This document shows positions 19,225-31,600 of a DNA stretch of 64,000 nt, piece by piece. The notes below the pieces were generated by a model, which searched no databases, was not told the origin of the DNA, and saw only the letters and a program-made list of their open reading frames with translations. This stretch comes from Haematobia irritans (taxonomy: Eukaryota; Arthropoda; Insecta; Diptera; Muscidae), in NCBI RefSeq assembly GCF_050003625.1, contig NC_134401.1, positions 95,086,852 through 95,150,851 on the forward strand, read 5' to 3'. Position 1 is the first letter of the stretch. Every line of letters begins with the position of its first letter. The position numbers were made by a program, and so were the translations under genes.

Positions 19225-20468
19225 ACAGGTTGGCTGATAAGTCCCCGGTCTAACAAAGAAAAACACATTTTTTTGTCAAAATTCGTTTTTATTATTCAAC
19301 ATAGTTCCCTTCATGCAACGATTATAACGACCTTCCAATTTTTTGATACCATTTTGGTAGTATTCCTTCCGTTTTGCCTCAAAATACGACTCAGTTTCGG
19401 CTATCACCTCTTCATTGCAGCCAAATTTTTTCCCTGCGAACATCCTTTTGAGGTCTGAGAACAAGAAAAAGTCGCTGGGGTCAGATCTGGAGAATACGGT
19501 GCGTGGGGAAGCAATTCGAAGCCCAATTCATGAATTTTTGCCATCGTTCTCAATGACTTGTGGCACGGTGCGTTGTCTTGTTGGAACAACACTTTTTTTT
19601 TCTTCCAATAACGCCATATAATAGTCACTGTTGATGGTTTTTTCCTTCCCAAGATAATCGATAAAAATTATTCCATGCGCATTTCAAAAAACAGAGGCCA
19701 TTACTTTGCCAGCGGACTTTTGAGTCTTTCCACGCTTCGGAGACGGTTCACCGGTCGCTGTCCACTCAGCCCACTGTCGATTGGACTCAGGAGTGTAGTG
19801 ATGGAGCCATGTTTCATCCATTGTCACATATCGATGGAAAAACTCGGGTGTATTACAAGTTAACAGCTGTAAACACCGCTCAGAATCATCAACAGGTTGT
19901 TGTTTTTGGTCAAATGTGAGCTCGCGCGGCACCCATTTTGCACAGAGCTTCCGCATATCCAAATATTGATGAATGATATGACCAACACGTTCCTTTGATA
20001 TCTTTAAGGCCTCTGCTATCTCGATCAACTTCATTTTACGGTCATTCAAAATCATTTTGTGAATTATTTTGATGTTTTCGTCGGTAACCAACTCTTTCGG
20101 GCGTCCACTGCGTTCACCGTCCTCCGTGCTCATTTCACCACGCTTGAATTTTGCATACCAATCAATTATTGTTGATTTCCTTGGGGCAGAGTCCGGAAAC
20201 TCATTATCAAGCCAAGTTTTTGTTTCCACCGTATTTTTTCCCCTTCAGAAAACAGTATTTTATCAAAACACGAAATCCCTTTTTTCCATTTTTTTCACAA
20301 TAACAAAAGTTGCTTCATAAAAGACGCTCTATCTCACAAACTAATTGACTTACAGACGTAAAATTTTGACACGAATCATTTGAAGGTTGGTACTATATAA
20401 AAATAATATGCATTTAATACTAGCGACGCCATCTATGTGTCAGACCGGGGACTTATCAGCCAACCTCT
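19225..20468 (-). mobile_element. Himar1-like mariner, copy 2
   Basis: 1244 bp flanked by TA (19223-19224, 20469-20470). The left inverted end is ACAGGTTGGCTGATAAGTCC; the other end carries one change (ACCTCT for ACCTGT). About 50 bp shorter than copy 1 because of internal losses in the transposase gene. Confidence 0.93.
19292..20289 (-). pseudogene. Mariner transposase, Himar1-like, broken
   Basis: The longest intact part, residues METKTWLDNEFPDSAP through GKVMASVF (20229-19684), keeps both helix-turn-helix motifs and the first catalytic Asp (TMDETWLHHYTPESNR). A frame change near 19684 and loss of bases near 19650 follow. The next part has FQQDNAPCHKSLRTMAKIHE (second Asp) and YSPDLTP, but a further frameshift turns the expected third-Asp segment into ATFSCSQ. 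The C-terminal KKFGCNEEVIAETESYFEAK is present in a third frame (19464-19276). Confidence 0.88.
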
Positions 20469-20470
20469 TA

Positions 20471-20545
20471 TAACCATGTCCCTCTGTCTGTCTGTTGTAA
20501 TCACGCTACAGTCTTCAATAATGAAGCAATCGTGCTGAAATTTTG
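20471..20545 (+). repeat. DINE-1-like family D fragment
   Basis: 'ctgtctgtctgttgtaatcacgctacagtc' type sequence (matching 30735-30810) stops abruptly at 'gaaattttgc', where mariner 3' sequence starts. Confidence 0.6.
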
Positions 20546-21302
20546 CAAAACCGAAGGAGTACTACCAAAATGGTATCAAAAAATTGGAAGGTCGTTATAA
20601 TCGTTGTATCGCTCTTGAAGGGACCCAGCAAAAACTGGGTAAGCACTAGTGATTCTTTCAGTAATACCGGTAATCAAAAAGTTACTACTTGCAGTATTAC
20701 CTGGGATTTAAAAATAATAACTTACCTGCGTAGGCAAAAAGTGATTCTTTCTATTAATACCGGTAACCAAAATCATATCTTGAGGTCCGGGTTCGGCTCT
20801 ACAGTGGGCACCGTTAATAGTAGCGAAAAGTAATACCAAATTACATTTCAGAAAAATATTGCCAATAAAATATAACTTTTTTTCTAAAGTTGTATTGTAC
20901 ATAATTTATATTACAAAATAACATCATTGAATAGATCCATGTCGTGGAGCGTGGTATAGTGTGTCAGATAACAAAACAACAGGGGTGAGTTCGTACTTTT
21001 TGGGTATCTTTATGGTACAGATATTATTTTTGGAGAGCTGGTATGCTTGCGAAGAAGTACTTATTTTTCGACTGCTGGTATGCTTGCACGGAAGTTCTTT
21101 CCTCCAATGTCATGCCCGTGTAAAAGTATTACTACTGATATATGTACGAGGAAGTTGTTACCAATTTGGCGCAGGCATACTTGTACTCATACCCGGTAAT
21201 AGGAGTTTTTGCTGGGGAACTATGTTGAATAATAAAAAACGAATTTTTACAAAAAAAAATGTGTTTTTCTTTGTTAGACCGGGGACTTATCAGCCAACCT
21301 GT
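20546..21302 (+). mobile_element. Himar1-like mariner, 3' fragment (copy 3)
   Basis: Encodes the C-terminal KPKEYYQNGIKKLEGRYNRC (20546-20623), is interrupted by the element at 20624-21215, and resumes with 'aactatgttgaataataaaa' and the inverted end to 21302, followed by TA. Everything 5' of the last ~25 codons is missing. Confidence 0.85.
20624..21215. mobile_element. 592-bp inverted-repeat element inside mariner copy 3
   Basis: Left end CCCAGCAAAAACT and right end AGTTTTTGCTGG are inverted. Comparison with copy 1 shows a GGA duplication (20621-20623, 21216-21218). The interior has several TACCGGTAA/TTACCGG words and no gene. Superfamily unknown; a 3-bp duplication would fit PIF/Harbinger. 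Confidence 0.65.
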
Positions 21303-21304
21303 TA

Positions 21305-21489
21305 TATAGTTGTTTTCAGTATAATTTCCCTTCGAAAATTGGTTCATAATTATTTATGGACCCCTCTATATAAACCGATTCAGAACTGAGTTGGCTTATA
21401 TATTTATTTAATCCACCCTTTTTGTCTAACATAAACTCCACCTGGACTAAGTTACAATTTAGACTGCAATGCCAAGAAGCTGTTATGCT
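21305..21489 (+). repeat. Decayed family A fragment
   Basis: Pieces such as 'aaaattggttcataattatttatgga', 'atataaaccgattcagaa' and 'cacctggactaagttacaattt' match family A at reduced identity. A further piece at 21725-21822 ends with 'aagcaatccatgctgtatat'. Confidence 0.5.
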
Positions 21490-21725
21490 CTTTACAGACT
21501 ATCAGTTATTCCGGACGATAGTGCTCGTGTCGAACAATTCCCATATATTGTGCACATTATAAGTTAAATCCGAAGGCATAATCGATACTGCTGCATGTTT
21601 ATGGGATCGATAACACATTTACCGATTATTTAGTCATCGCCGAAAAGTCGTATCGATCCGACACACTGTAAGATTCTTTACAAACACCGACATTCCGTTC
21701 GGAATAACTGATAGACTGTAAAGCG
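21490..21725. mobile_element. Foldback MITE
   Basis: Arms TTTACAGACTATCAGTTATT (21492-21511) and its near-perfect reverse complement (about 21700-21721) enclose about 190 bp that also contain GTGTCGAACAA / ATCGATCCGACAC. Target duplication not clear. Non-coding. Confidence 0.6.
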
Positions 21726-21830
21726 CATTAAATAACTTGCCATCGACAAGTGTTCCCACAACCCAAATAACTCGATTGGGATGACACAATCACTTTGTTG
21801 AAATTTCTAAGCAATCCATGCTGTATATAC

Positions 21831-22261
21831 CAGAGAGAATAAAAACACAAGAGGACGAAAATTTCTCTTCTACAAAAAGAACAAATGTCAACCGTGTAGA
21901 TGTCGCAAAATGCCTGCATTGTTGGTATTACCTACGTTGCGGTCGAAGCGCTGTTTTGATAAATTGTTTATAAAAGCATCGGCAGTTATAATTTCAAATT
22001 GTCTGCCAAAAAATTTAATAGAATGAAAATATTTATATAAAAGAACATTTGTTATTACAAAGTAGGTCCTAAATCCTATTTTCCTTACGTTTCGTAAAGC
22101 CGGCAGATAACTGAACTGGATGGCGCCGACGCAAACTGTATGATATTTGAGAGAAGCGCCGACAAAAACTGCATGATATTAGAGAACTTTTCCTCATTAC
22201 TGCCATCTACTGACGCAGTTTCGCTTTACAGTTTCGTCCTCTTGTCTTTTTATTCTCTCTG
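21831..22261. mobile_element. hAT-like MITE with 29-bp inverted ends
   Basis: Inverted ends CAGAGAGAATAAAAA followed by (C or G) and ACAAGAGGACGAAA, flanked by TATATAC on both sides (21824-21830, 22262-22268). It lies 71 bp before the first visible ABCG exon, within the preceding intron. Non-coding; a duplicated 'gagaagcgccgacaaaaactg'-type phrase occurs inside. Confidence 0.72.
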
Positions 22262-22332
22262 TATATACTTGCTAGATGAATGTTATGGATTATTCGTAAA
22301 CAAAACTATTTTGCTTTGTGTGTTTTTTTCAG

Positions 22333-22668
22333 AATTCGCAAAACCTCTGGAACTGTTAGCGTCAATGGCAGACTTCAAGACTTTAATACATTCAATGAAT
22401 ATACACGCTATATTCTACAGGATGATCATATCAGTCCCCATTTCACAGTGGGCGAAACTATGATGTACGCATCAAAATTCAAATTGAATCCAAGCTATAC
22501 CATAGAACAACGACAATCTGTGATAGATGAAATTCTGGATATTTTCCAGCTTTTACAACATTCAAATACCAAAGTTGGTCTGCTGTCGGGGGGCCAAAGG
22601 AAGAGAGTATGCATTGCTTTGGAAATAATGGATAAACCACCTGTATTATTTCTGGACGAACCAACTAC
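22333..22668 (+). CDS. ABCG exon a: Q-loop to Walker B
   Basis: Acceptor TTTTTTTCAG, donor GTAAGTAAG. The first base completes a split codon, then IRKTSGTVSVNGRLQDF.. Residues include QDDHISPHFTVGETMMYA, LLSGGQRKRVCIALEI and VLFLDEPTT. The exon ends within the Thr codon of DEPTTGLD. Confidence 0.88.
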
Positions 22669-25600
22669 GTAAGTAAGGGAGTTTTTGTGAACTTTTAAAG
22701 TAAATTATAAGTATTTGTTGTTTAATTTTGAATATTTCAGAGGGCTTGATGAGTATTCTGCAGCGCAATGTGTTACACTTCTAAAACGTTTGGCAAATTC
22801 TGGACACACAGTTATCTGTTCGATACATTGTCCTTCGGCCAAATTGTTTCAAATGTTCGATAAGGTTTTCATCTTAGCTGCAGGAGAATGTATTTACCAG
22901 GGCGATGTTGATTATGTAGTTCCCTACCTGAAACAATTCAACTTGGAATGTCCGATCACTTATAATCCAGCAGATTTCAGTAAGTTTTATATCAAATTCC
23001 GCAAGGATGGGGTTTTATGGGTTTCTTATAGTAATAGAAAAAATTGCGTTCCACAATCGTGAACGGACGGTGACAAAATGAAACAGAAACGTTCACAAAA
23101 AATTAAAACGGAATGTTCACGATTTCGTTCACGATTCCATGAACGGCATTCGTTTTTCTTTGACCATGAAAAGTCTTAAAATAATCGTTAGACGTTGTTA
23201 TGGCAACTCAGCCGCTCGTGTAATGTGCTAAGATGACTGTTAACGCGTATGGTGCAGACAACACCGGTTCGAGTCACGGTAGCGGAAATCTTTTTATACC
23301 CTAAACCACATAGTGGTTAGGGTATAATAAGTTTGATCGGCCAAAAAATGTGCCTGCTAGAAATATTGAGTTTAGACCCCATAAAATATATACCGATCGA
23401 CTCAGAATCACCTCCTGAGTCGATCTAGCGCTTGGTGTCCGTCCGTCCGTCTGTCCATGTATTTGTTGTTCACAGGATTCCGGTCGCAATTATTAACCGA
23501 TTTTGATGAAATTTGGTACAGGGAGTTTTTTGGGCACAAGGACGAACGCTATTGAATTTGGAAGAAATCGGATCAAATTTAGATATAGCTCCCATATATA
23601 TGTATCGCCCGATTTCGACAAATGGGGTCACGTTGCGCTTTTTTTCAAACGGATCGTCACCAAATTTGCAGAAGGTAATCTTTTTCACCGCCCTTCAAGT
23701 CTGCAAAATTTCATCGAAATCGGTTCAGATTTAGATATAGCTCTCATATATATGTATCACCCGATTTTCCTAAATTTGGCCACAAAACCTTTATTTATCA
23801 ACCGATCTTACTCAAATTTGGCTAAATATAATCTTCTATAGCACTAACTGTATGTGCAAAATTTCATCGAAATCGGTTCAGATTGAGATATAGCTCCCAT
23901 ATATATGTATATCCCGATTTTCCCAATTTGGCCATAGAACCCTTATTTATTAACCGATCTTACTCAAAGTTGGCTAGATCCAGTCCTCTATAGTACTAAC
24001 AGTATGTGCAAAATTTAATCGAAATCGGTTCAGATGTAGATCTAGCTCCCATATATGTATCACCCGATTTTGGAAAATTCGACCCAATAACCTTATGTTT
24101 GACAATACAGGCCTCATTTCTTAACTGATATTACTCAAATCTTGCACAAGGTAACCTTTTGTGGTATTAATCAAACCCGCAAAATATTATGCAAATTGGT
24201 TCAGATTTAGATATAGCTTCCATATATATTCATCGCTCGATTTTCCCAAATTTGGCCATAGTACTCTTATATATTAACCAATGTTACTCAAATTTCAAAT
24301 TTTGATGTTCTAGTCGATCGTACTTATACGTACTTGTTGCTCTTACATAAGAATATTGCTCGATTTTTACAAATTTGTATTTATTACCCACACTAATTTA
24401 ACGATTTTCTCTTTTTTTAATAATGGGCTCAATATTAGTGACATACTAACTCCGTAGGCGCAATATCAACACAGCCAGTGTTGCTAGAAGTAGGGGAAAT
24501 TCCCTATATGTAGGGTTTTTCTAATATTTAGCGTCTTGTAGGGACGTAAGGCCACAATGTAGGGCATTTTCACTCAATACAATTTGTAATAATTTTTACA
24601 TTTTGGTGGCTCTAGAGGAGGAAATTAGAAGCCGGCAAGGCTTGATCTTTAACAATGTGTGGTCAACTTTATTCCTGTAGAAAATTTTGTCAACATTTTA
24701 TTTCTATAGAACATTTTGTCAAAATTGTATTTCTATAGACATTTTTTACAAAATATTATTTCTATAAAAAATTTTCTCAAAATTTTATTTCTGTGGAATT
24801 TTGTCTCAAAATTTTATTTCTATCGAATTTATTGTCAAAATTTTATTTCTATAGAAAAATTTCTCACAAAAATTTGTTTATAGAAACTTTTTCCAAAATT
24901 TTATTTTTATAAAGATTTAACAAAGAAGATTAATAATTTGGGTAGAATTCTACCAACTGTGGTAACCGTGGTCGTAATACAAATTTATATTCTAAGTTAT
25001 ATACGTTGCATATTCATGTTTTAAGAAAATAAAGTACTTAGAACCATTTTTGTTTTGTAAAATTTTTTAAATTTAACGAAAATTATAGTAGGGAAAATTG
25101 TTTGGGAATGTATAGGAAAGTAGGGAACTTTTTTTGTCCTTGTAAGGTAAACCGCACATTTTTCCTGGCAACATTGACTATGAGCTATAGTCAGATTGAC
25201 ACAAAGCACCCATAGACATGTACCCTTCAATTTTCTTAAATATGCAACTGCGGTTTATCTCCCAGACCTATATGTTACCCCACAAATGCTTATGATTACT
25301 AATTCTGTAATGGTGGTTTAGGGTATGATATAGTCGGCCCCGCCCGACTTTCTACTTTACTTACTTGTTTAATAATGGGCTCAATATTAGTTATATACTA
25401 ACTCTGTAGGTGCAAAATCAAATACAGCTACAACTATATATAATATCAGACATTTCTGCTCAGATTGTGCCAAAAGTCCCATAAACATGTACCCCTTAAT
25501 GTTCTGAAATATGGAGTTAAGAGATAAATATGTGATATATCTCGCAGCCCTATTTCGATGGCACCCCACAAATCCTTATATTTGCTAATTCAGTAGGTGT

Positions 25601-28600
25601 GGTTTAGGGTATGATATAGTCGGCCCCGCCGACTTTCTACTTTACTCACTTGTTTAATAACGGACTCAATATTAGTGGTCTACTAGCTCTGCAGAATCAA
25701 GTATGGTGCTCCACACAAAGAAAATTTCATTAAAACTCAGCCAACGAAAAATTTTCATTGATATAACGAAACATTTTCGTTAATACAATGAAAATATTCG
25801 TTAATAGTACGAAACGTTACGTTGATTGACAGAAAATTCGTTATAATAACGAAAAATTTCGTTGTATTAACGAATTTGTTTCATTGGCTGACTTTTAACG
25901 ACACATTTCGTTAATATAACGAAACTTTTTCTACTAGTGTCCTAATATAAGCCATTTCTGTTCAGATTGAGATAAAACTCCAATAAACATGTACCTCTTA
26001 GTTTTCTTAAATAAGGAAATTCTGTTCATTTCCCAAACCTAATTCATTGATACCCACAAATGCTTATGTTTAATAATTATGTAGGTGTGGTTTAGGGTAT
26101 GATACAGTTGATCCCGCTCGACTTTCTACTTTACTCACTTGTTTTACTTTTTTATTGATTATTCTATTCTTTTTACCGAGAATTAATTGTCCAAAATTTA
26201 AATTTATTTAAATTTAAAGAACTGCAACGGAAGTGGGAAAAAAATCGATGGAGCATCCCGCAATGCAAAATGTTTGTAGAACAACTGGGTGCTAGGTGGA
26301 TTAAAGATAAAAAAGCCTTAAAAGTAGGCTAAAACTTATTTTAAGGATTTTGTGTCGTTGGTTTAACGATTTGTAAAATTAAGAAAACATGTTTTGCTTT
26401 GAAGTACATATGTATTTGTTATAATTTAGATTTTTAAACTGATATTTTTTGTTTATGCATAACTTTGTGGATATAACGCAAAACGAGAAGGAAAATTCGA
26501 TGATTGAAATCTGTATCCTAATCGTAAATTTATATGTATCCGTTTTCTTATTATTCTCCACAGTTATTGAAGCAGCAACAAAAGCCTATGGAAACATTCA
26601 CGAAGAAATGGTTCGTCATACAAACAATGGAAAATTACTAAAGTGGATACCACCTTCAAAGGATGTCATTAAAGAGAAGATCACAAATGACAATAAAGCC
26701 AATACCGAAGGTGATACAAAGGTGAAAGTCTATCAAATCAATAGTTGTTCATGGTGGTACGAGTATAGATGCATTTTTATAAGAATTACACAACAAATTT
26801 GGCGTGATAAGGTATTCGTGTGAAATTAAATATTGTGAATGAGAAATCGCATTGCATCAAATCATTTTGTTTTTCTTTTAGTCCAATATGCAACTTAGGG
26901 TTACACTCCAACTATTTGTTGCTATAATGACTGCTTGTGCCTACGCAGGCTTTGGTAATAATGCCAAATTTGCTATGTCCAATTATTATTTTATTCTATT
27001 GACCTGTCTGCAATTCGTTTTCATGTGTACATTGCCAATGTTTGCTCATGGTGAGTAGAAATTTTGTTTTTATTTATATACTTCACCACTACTGTGGTAC
27101 AGGCTATAATAAGTTTGTGCAGGGAGCCACCGTGGTGCAATGGTTAGCATGCCTGCTTGCATACACTGAAAAGAATATTGTCGCTAGGCCAAAGATTTCA
27201 TGTCCTTAAAAGACGAATGCGAATTTTACTTAGCATAGAAGACGCATTTATCTCATATAAAGTTTTATTCCTTGTCAAAAATTCGATAATCTTTTCAATG
27301 AAGTCGTTTTGTTTTAACTTTGTTAACTTTGTCATTCCTTTTGTATGTATATTCTGGGTCGTGGTGAAATTGTGAGTCGATCTAAGCATGTCCGTCCGCC
27401 CGTCTGTTGAAATCAAGCTAACTTCCGAACGAAACAAGCTATTGACTTGAAACTTGGCACAAGTAGTTGTTATATATATTGATTTAGGTCGGATGGTATT
27501 GCAAATGGGCCATATCGGACCACTTTTACGTATAGCCCCCATACAAACCGACGCTCAGATTTGGCTTGCGGAGCCTCTTAGAGGAGCAAAATTCATCAGA
27601 TCCGGTTGAAATTTGGTACATTGTGGGTGTATATGGTCTCTAATAACCATGCACAAATTGGTCCACATCGGTCCATAATTATATATAGCCCCCATATAAA
27701 CCGATCTCCAGATTTTAGCTCCGGAGCGTCTTGGAGAAGCAAAATTCATCCGATCCGGTTGAAATTTGGTACATGGTGTAAGTATATGATCTGTAACAAC
27801 TATGCAACAATTGCACCACATCAGTCCATAATTATATATAGCCTCCATATAAACCGGTCCCCCGATTTAGATTGCGGAGCCTCTAAGAGAAGCAAATTTC
27901 ATCCGATCCGGCTGAAATTTGGTACATAGTGTTAGTATATGATCTCTAACAACCGCGCAAAGATTGGTCCGCATCGGTCCATAATTATATATAGCCCCCA
28001 TATAAACCGATCCACCGATTTGGCTTTCGGAGCCTCTAAGAGAAGCAAATTTCATCAGATCCGATTGAAATTTTGTACATGGTGTTAGTATATGGTCTCT
28101 AACAACCATGCAAACATTGGTCCACATCGGTCCACACTATATATAGCCCCCATATAAACCGGTCCCCCGATTGGCTTGCGGAGCCTCTAAGAGAAGCAAA
28201 TTTCATCCGATCCGGCTGAAATTTGGTACATAGTGTTAGTATATGATCTCTAACAACCGCGCAAAAATTGGTCCACATCGGTCCATAATTATATATAGCC
28301 CACATACAAACCGATCCCCAGATTTGACCTCCGGAGCCCCTTTGAAGAGCAAAATTCATCCGATTCGGTTGAAATTTGGTACGTGATGTTAGTATATGGT
28401 ATCCAACAACCATGCAGGAATTGGTTCATATCAGTCCATAATTATATCGCACCCATATAAACCGATCCCCAGATTTGACCTCCGGTGCCTTTTGGAGAAG
28501 CAAAATTCATCCGATCTGGTTGAAATTTTGTACGTGGTGGTAGAATATGATATTTAACAACCTTGCCGAAAGTGGTCCATATCAGTCCATAATCATATAT

Positions 28601-31600
28601 AGCCCCCATATAAACCGATCCCGAGATTTGGTTTTGGAGCCTCTTGGAGGAGCAAATTTCATCCGAGTCAGTTAAAATTGTGCTAGTATATGGCCGTTAA
28701 CAACCATGCCCAACTAGGTACATATCGGTCTATAGTTATATATAGCCCTCAGATAAATCGATCCCCAATCACACAAAAAATTGGTCCATATCAATATTTG
28801 TATATAGCCCCCATATAAGCGACCACCATATTTCAATTCTGGCTCCCTACGAACCGTGCAAAGTCCATATCGATTCGTAATTATTTGTAGACTTACATAC
28901 CTTTTTGTCTAATATATACCACGTATGGACTATCTCACAATTTAGAAAACGATTTAAGATACCCCAGCCCAAGTAATTCGATTGTGGATGACAGTCTTTC
29001 GTAGAAGTTTCTACGCAATCCATGGTGGAGGGTACATAAGATTCGGCCTGGCCGAACTTACGGCCGTTTATAAAGGGTGATTTGTTAAGAGCTTGATAAA
29101 TTTAAAAAAAAAAAAACGCATAAAATTTGCAAAATCTCATCGGTTCTTTATTTGAAACGTTAGATTGGTCCATGACATTTACTTTTTGAAGATAATTTCA
29201 TTTAAATGTTGACCGCGGCTGCGTCTTAGGTGGTCCATTCGGAAAGTCCAATTTTGGGCAACTTTTTCGAGCATTTCGGCCGGAATAGCCCGAATTTCTT
29301 CGGAAATGTTGTCTTCCAAAGCTGGAATAGTTGCTGGCTTATTTCTGTAGACTTTAGACTTGACGTAGCCCCACAAAAAATAGTCTAAAGGCGTCAAATC
29401 GCATGATCTTGGTGGCCAACTTACCGGTCCATTTCTTGAGATGAATTGTTCTCCGAAGTTTTCCCTCAAAATGGCCATAGAATCGCGTGCTGTGTGGCAT
29501 GTAGCGCCATCTTGTTGAAACCACATGTCAACCAAGTTCAGTTCTTCCATTTTTGGCAACAAAAAGTTTGTTAGCATCGAACGATAGCGATCGCCATTCA
29601 CCGTAACGTTGCGTCCAACAGCATCTTTGAAAAAATACGGTCCAATGATTCCACCAGCGTACAAACCACACCAAACAGTGCATTTTTCGGGATGCATGGG
29701 CAGTTCTTGAACGGCTTCTGGTTGCTCTTCACTCCAAATGCGGCAATTTTGCTTATTTACGTAGCCATTCAACCAGAAATGAGCCTCATCGCTGAACAAA
29801 ATTTGTCGATAAAAAAGCGGATTTTCTGCCACTGATTTTGGTAATAAAATTCAATGATTTGCAAGCGTTGCTCGTTAGTAAGTCTATTCATGATGAAATG
29901 TCAAAGCATACTGAGCATCTTTCTCTTTGACACCATGTCTGAAATCCCACGTGATCTGTCAAATACTAATGCATGAAAATCCTAACCTCAAAAGAATCAC
30001 CCTTTATAAGTTTATATGCAATCCATGGTGGAGGGTACATAAGATTCGGCCTGGACGAACTTACGGCCTTATATATTTGTTATAGTTAATTGGTTCGACT
30101 CAAAATTGGGTATCCTAATATGAAAGAAAATTTCGTTTTATTAAAGTCAACTTGGCTTTTATACTTCTGAAAAAATATTCAAAATTAATGAAATCGTCTT
30201 TAATATTGTTGACTTTTTGCATCTTGACTTTAAAGTTAAAAGGCATTTAAAAGTACACGCACAGAAAAAACATGTTTGGACATCGTTGCCGCATTAATTT
30301 AATGCTTATCTAAAGCATGTAATTGTCGCGAAAACCATGTATTTTGTCTTTGTAAAAATAGTTTTCGAGCAGAGAAATATGTATGCATTTAAATGGTTAT
30401 AAAATGCCAAAAACGTGTTCTTTTATTCAAATGATAGAATTTGAGACCATTTACATAAATGGTCGTGAAAATCATGTACCTGACCATTCATTTTTACTTT
30501 TTTGCAGGGAAAAAAGTATTTTTATAGGTTACGTATAGACATGTCTAGAACCATTACATGGCCGTAAAGGCCATGTATATATTTTTCATGACAACTTATT
30601 TTTATACCCACCACCATAGAATGGTGACGGGGGTATAATAAGTTTGTCATTCCGTTTGTAACACATCGAAATATCGATTTCCGACTATATAAAGTATATA
30701 TATTCTTGATCTGGGAGAAATTCGATATAACGATGTCCGTCTGTCTGTCTGTCTGTTGTAATCACGCTACAGTCTTCAATAATGAAGCAATCGTGCTGAA
30801 ATTTTGCACAAACTCGTCCTTTGTCTGCAGGCAGGTCAAGTTCGAAGATGGGCTATATCGGTCCAGGTTTTGGTATAGTCCCCATATAAACCGACCTCCC
30901 GATTTGGGGTCTTGGGCTTATAGAAATCGAAGTTTTTATCCAATTTGCCTGAAATTTGAAATCTAGAGGTATTTTATGACCATAAAGGGGTGTGCCAAAA
31001 ATGGTGAGTATCGGTCCATAGTTTGGTATAGCCGCCATATAGACCGATCTCCCGATTTTACTTCTTGGGCTTATAGAAACCGCAGTTTTTATTCAATTTA
31101 CCTGAAATTGGAAATCTAAAGGTATTGTAGGACCACAAATACGTGTGCCAAAAATTGTGAGTATCGGTCCATGTTTTGGTATAGCCCCCATAAGGACCGA
31201 TCTCCCGATTTTACTTCTTGGGCTTATAGAAAGCGCAGTTTTTATTCAATTTACCTGAAATTGGAAATCTAGAGGTATTGTAGGACCACAAATACGTGTG
31301 CCAAAAATTGTGAGTATCGGTCCATATTTTGGTATAGCCCCCATATGGACCGATCTCCCGATTTTACTTCTTGGGCTTATAGAAACCGCAGTTTTTATTC
31401 AATTTACCTGAAACTGGAAATCTAAAGGTATTGTAGGACCACAAATACGTGTGCCAAAAATTGTGAGTATCGGTCCATGTTTTGGTATAGTGCCCGATTT
31501 TGGGTCTTGGGCTTATAGAAACCGTAGTTTTTATCCAATTTGTCTGAAATTGGAAATCTAGAGGTATTTTAGGACCATAAAGAGGTGTGCCGAAAATGGT

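Larger units (their letters stand above)
23295..26144 (+). repeat. DINE-1-like family C with three successive far ends
   Basis: Starts with 'taccctaaaccacatagtgg' and the CCGTCC microsatellite, then about six ~110-bp modules. After 'aataatgggctcaatattag' come three tandem ~275-bp end units, each finishing in 'tttagggtatgatatagtcg', a GTCGGCCCCGCC(C)GAC-type hairpin and ACTTGTTT (at 25370, 25655 and 26144). The first unit is split by a hAT-like element and the third by a MITE. All of this lies in ABCG intron 2. Confidence 0.72.

Noticed and set aside
15399..21302. Vector or laboratory Himar contamination
   Set aside because: Copies are degenerate, flanked by TA duplications and embedded in native repeats with identifiable empty sites.
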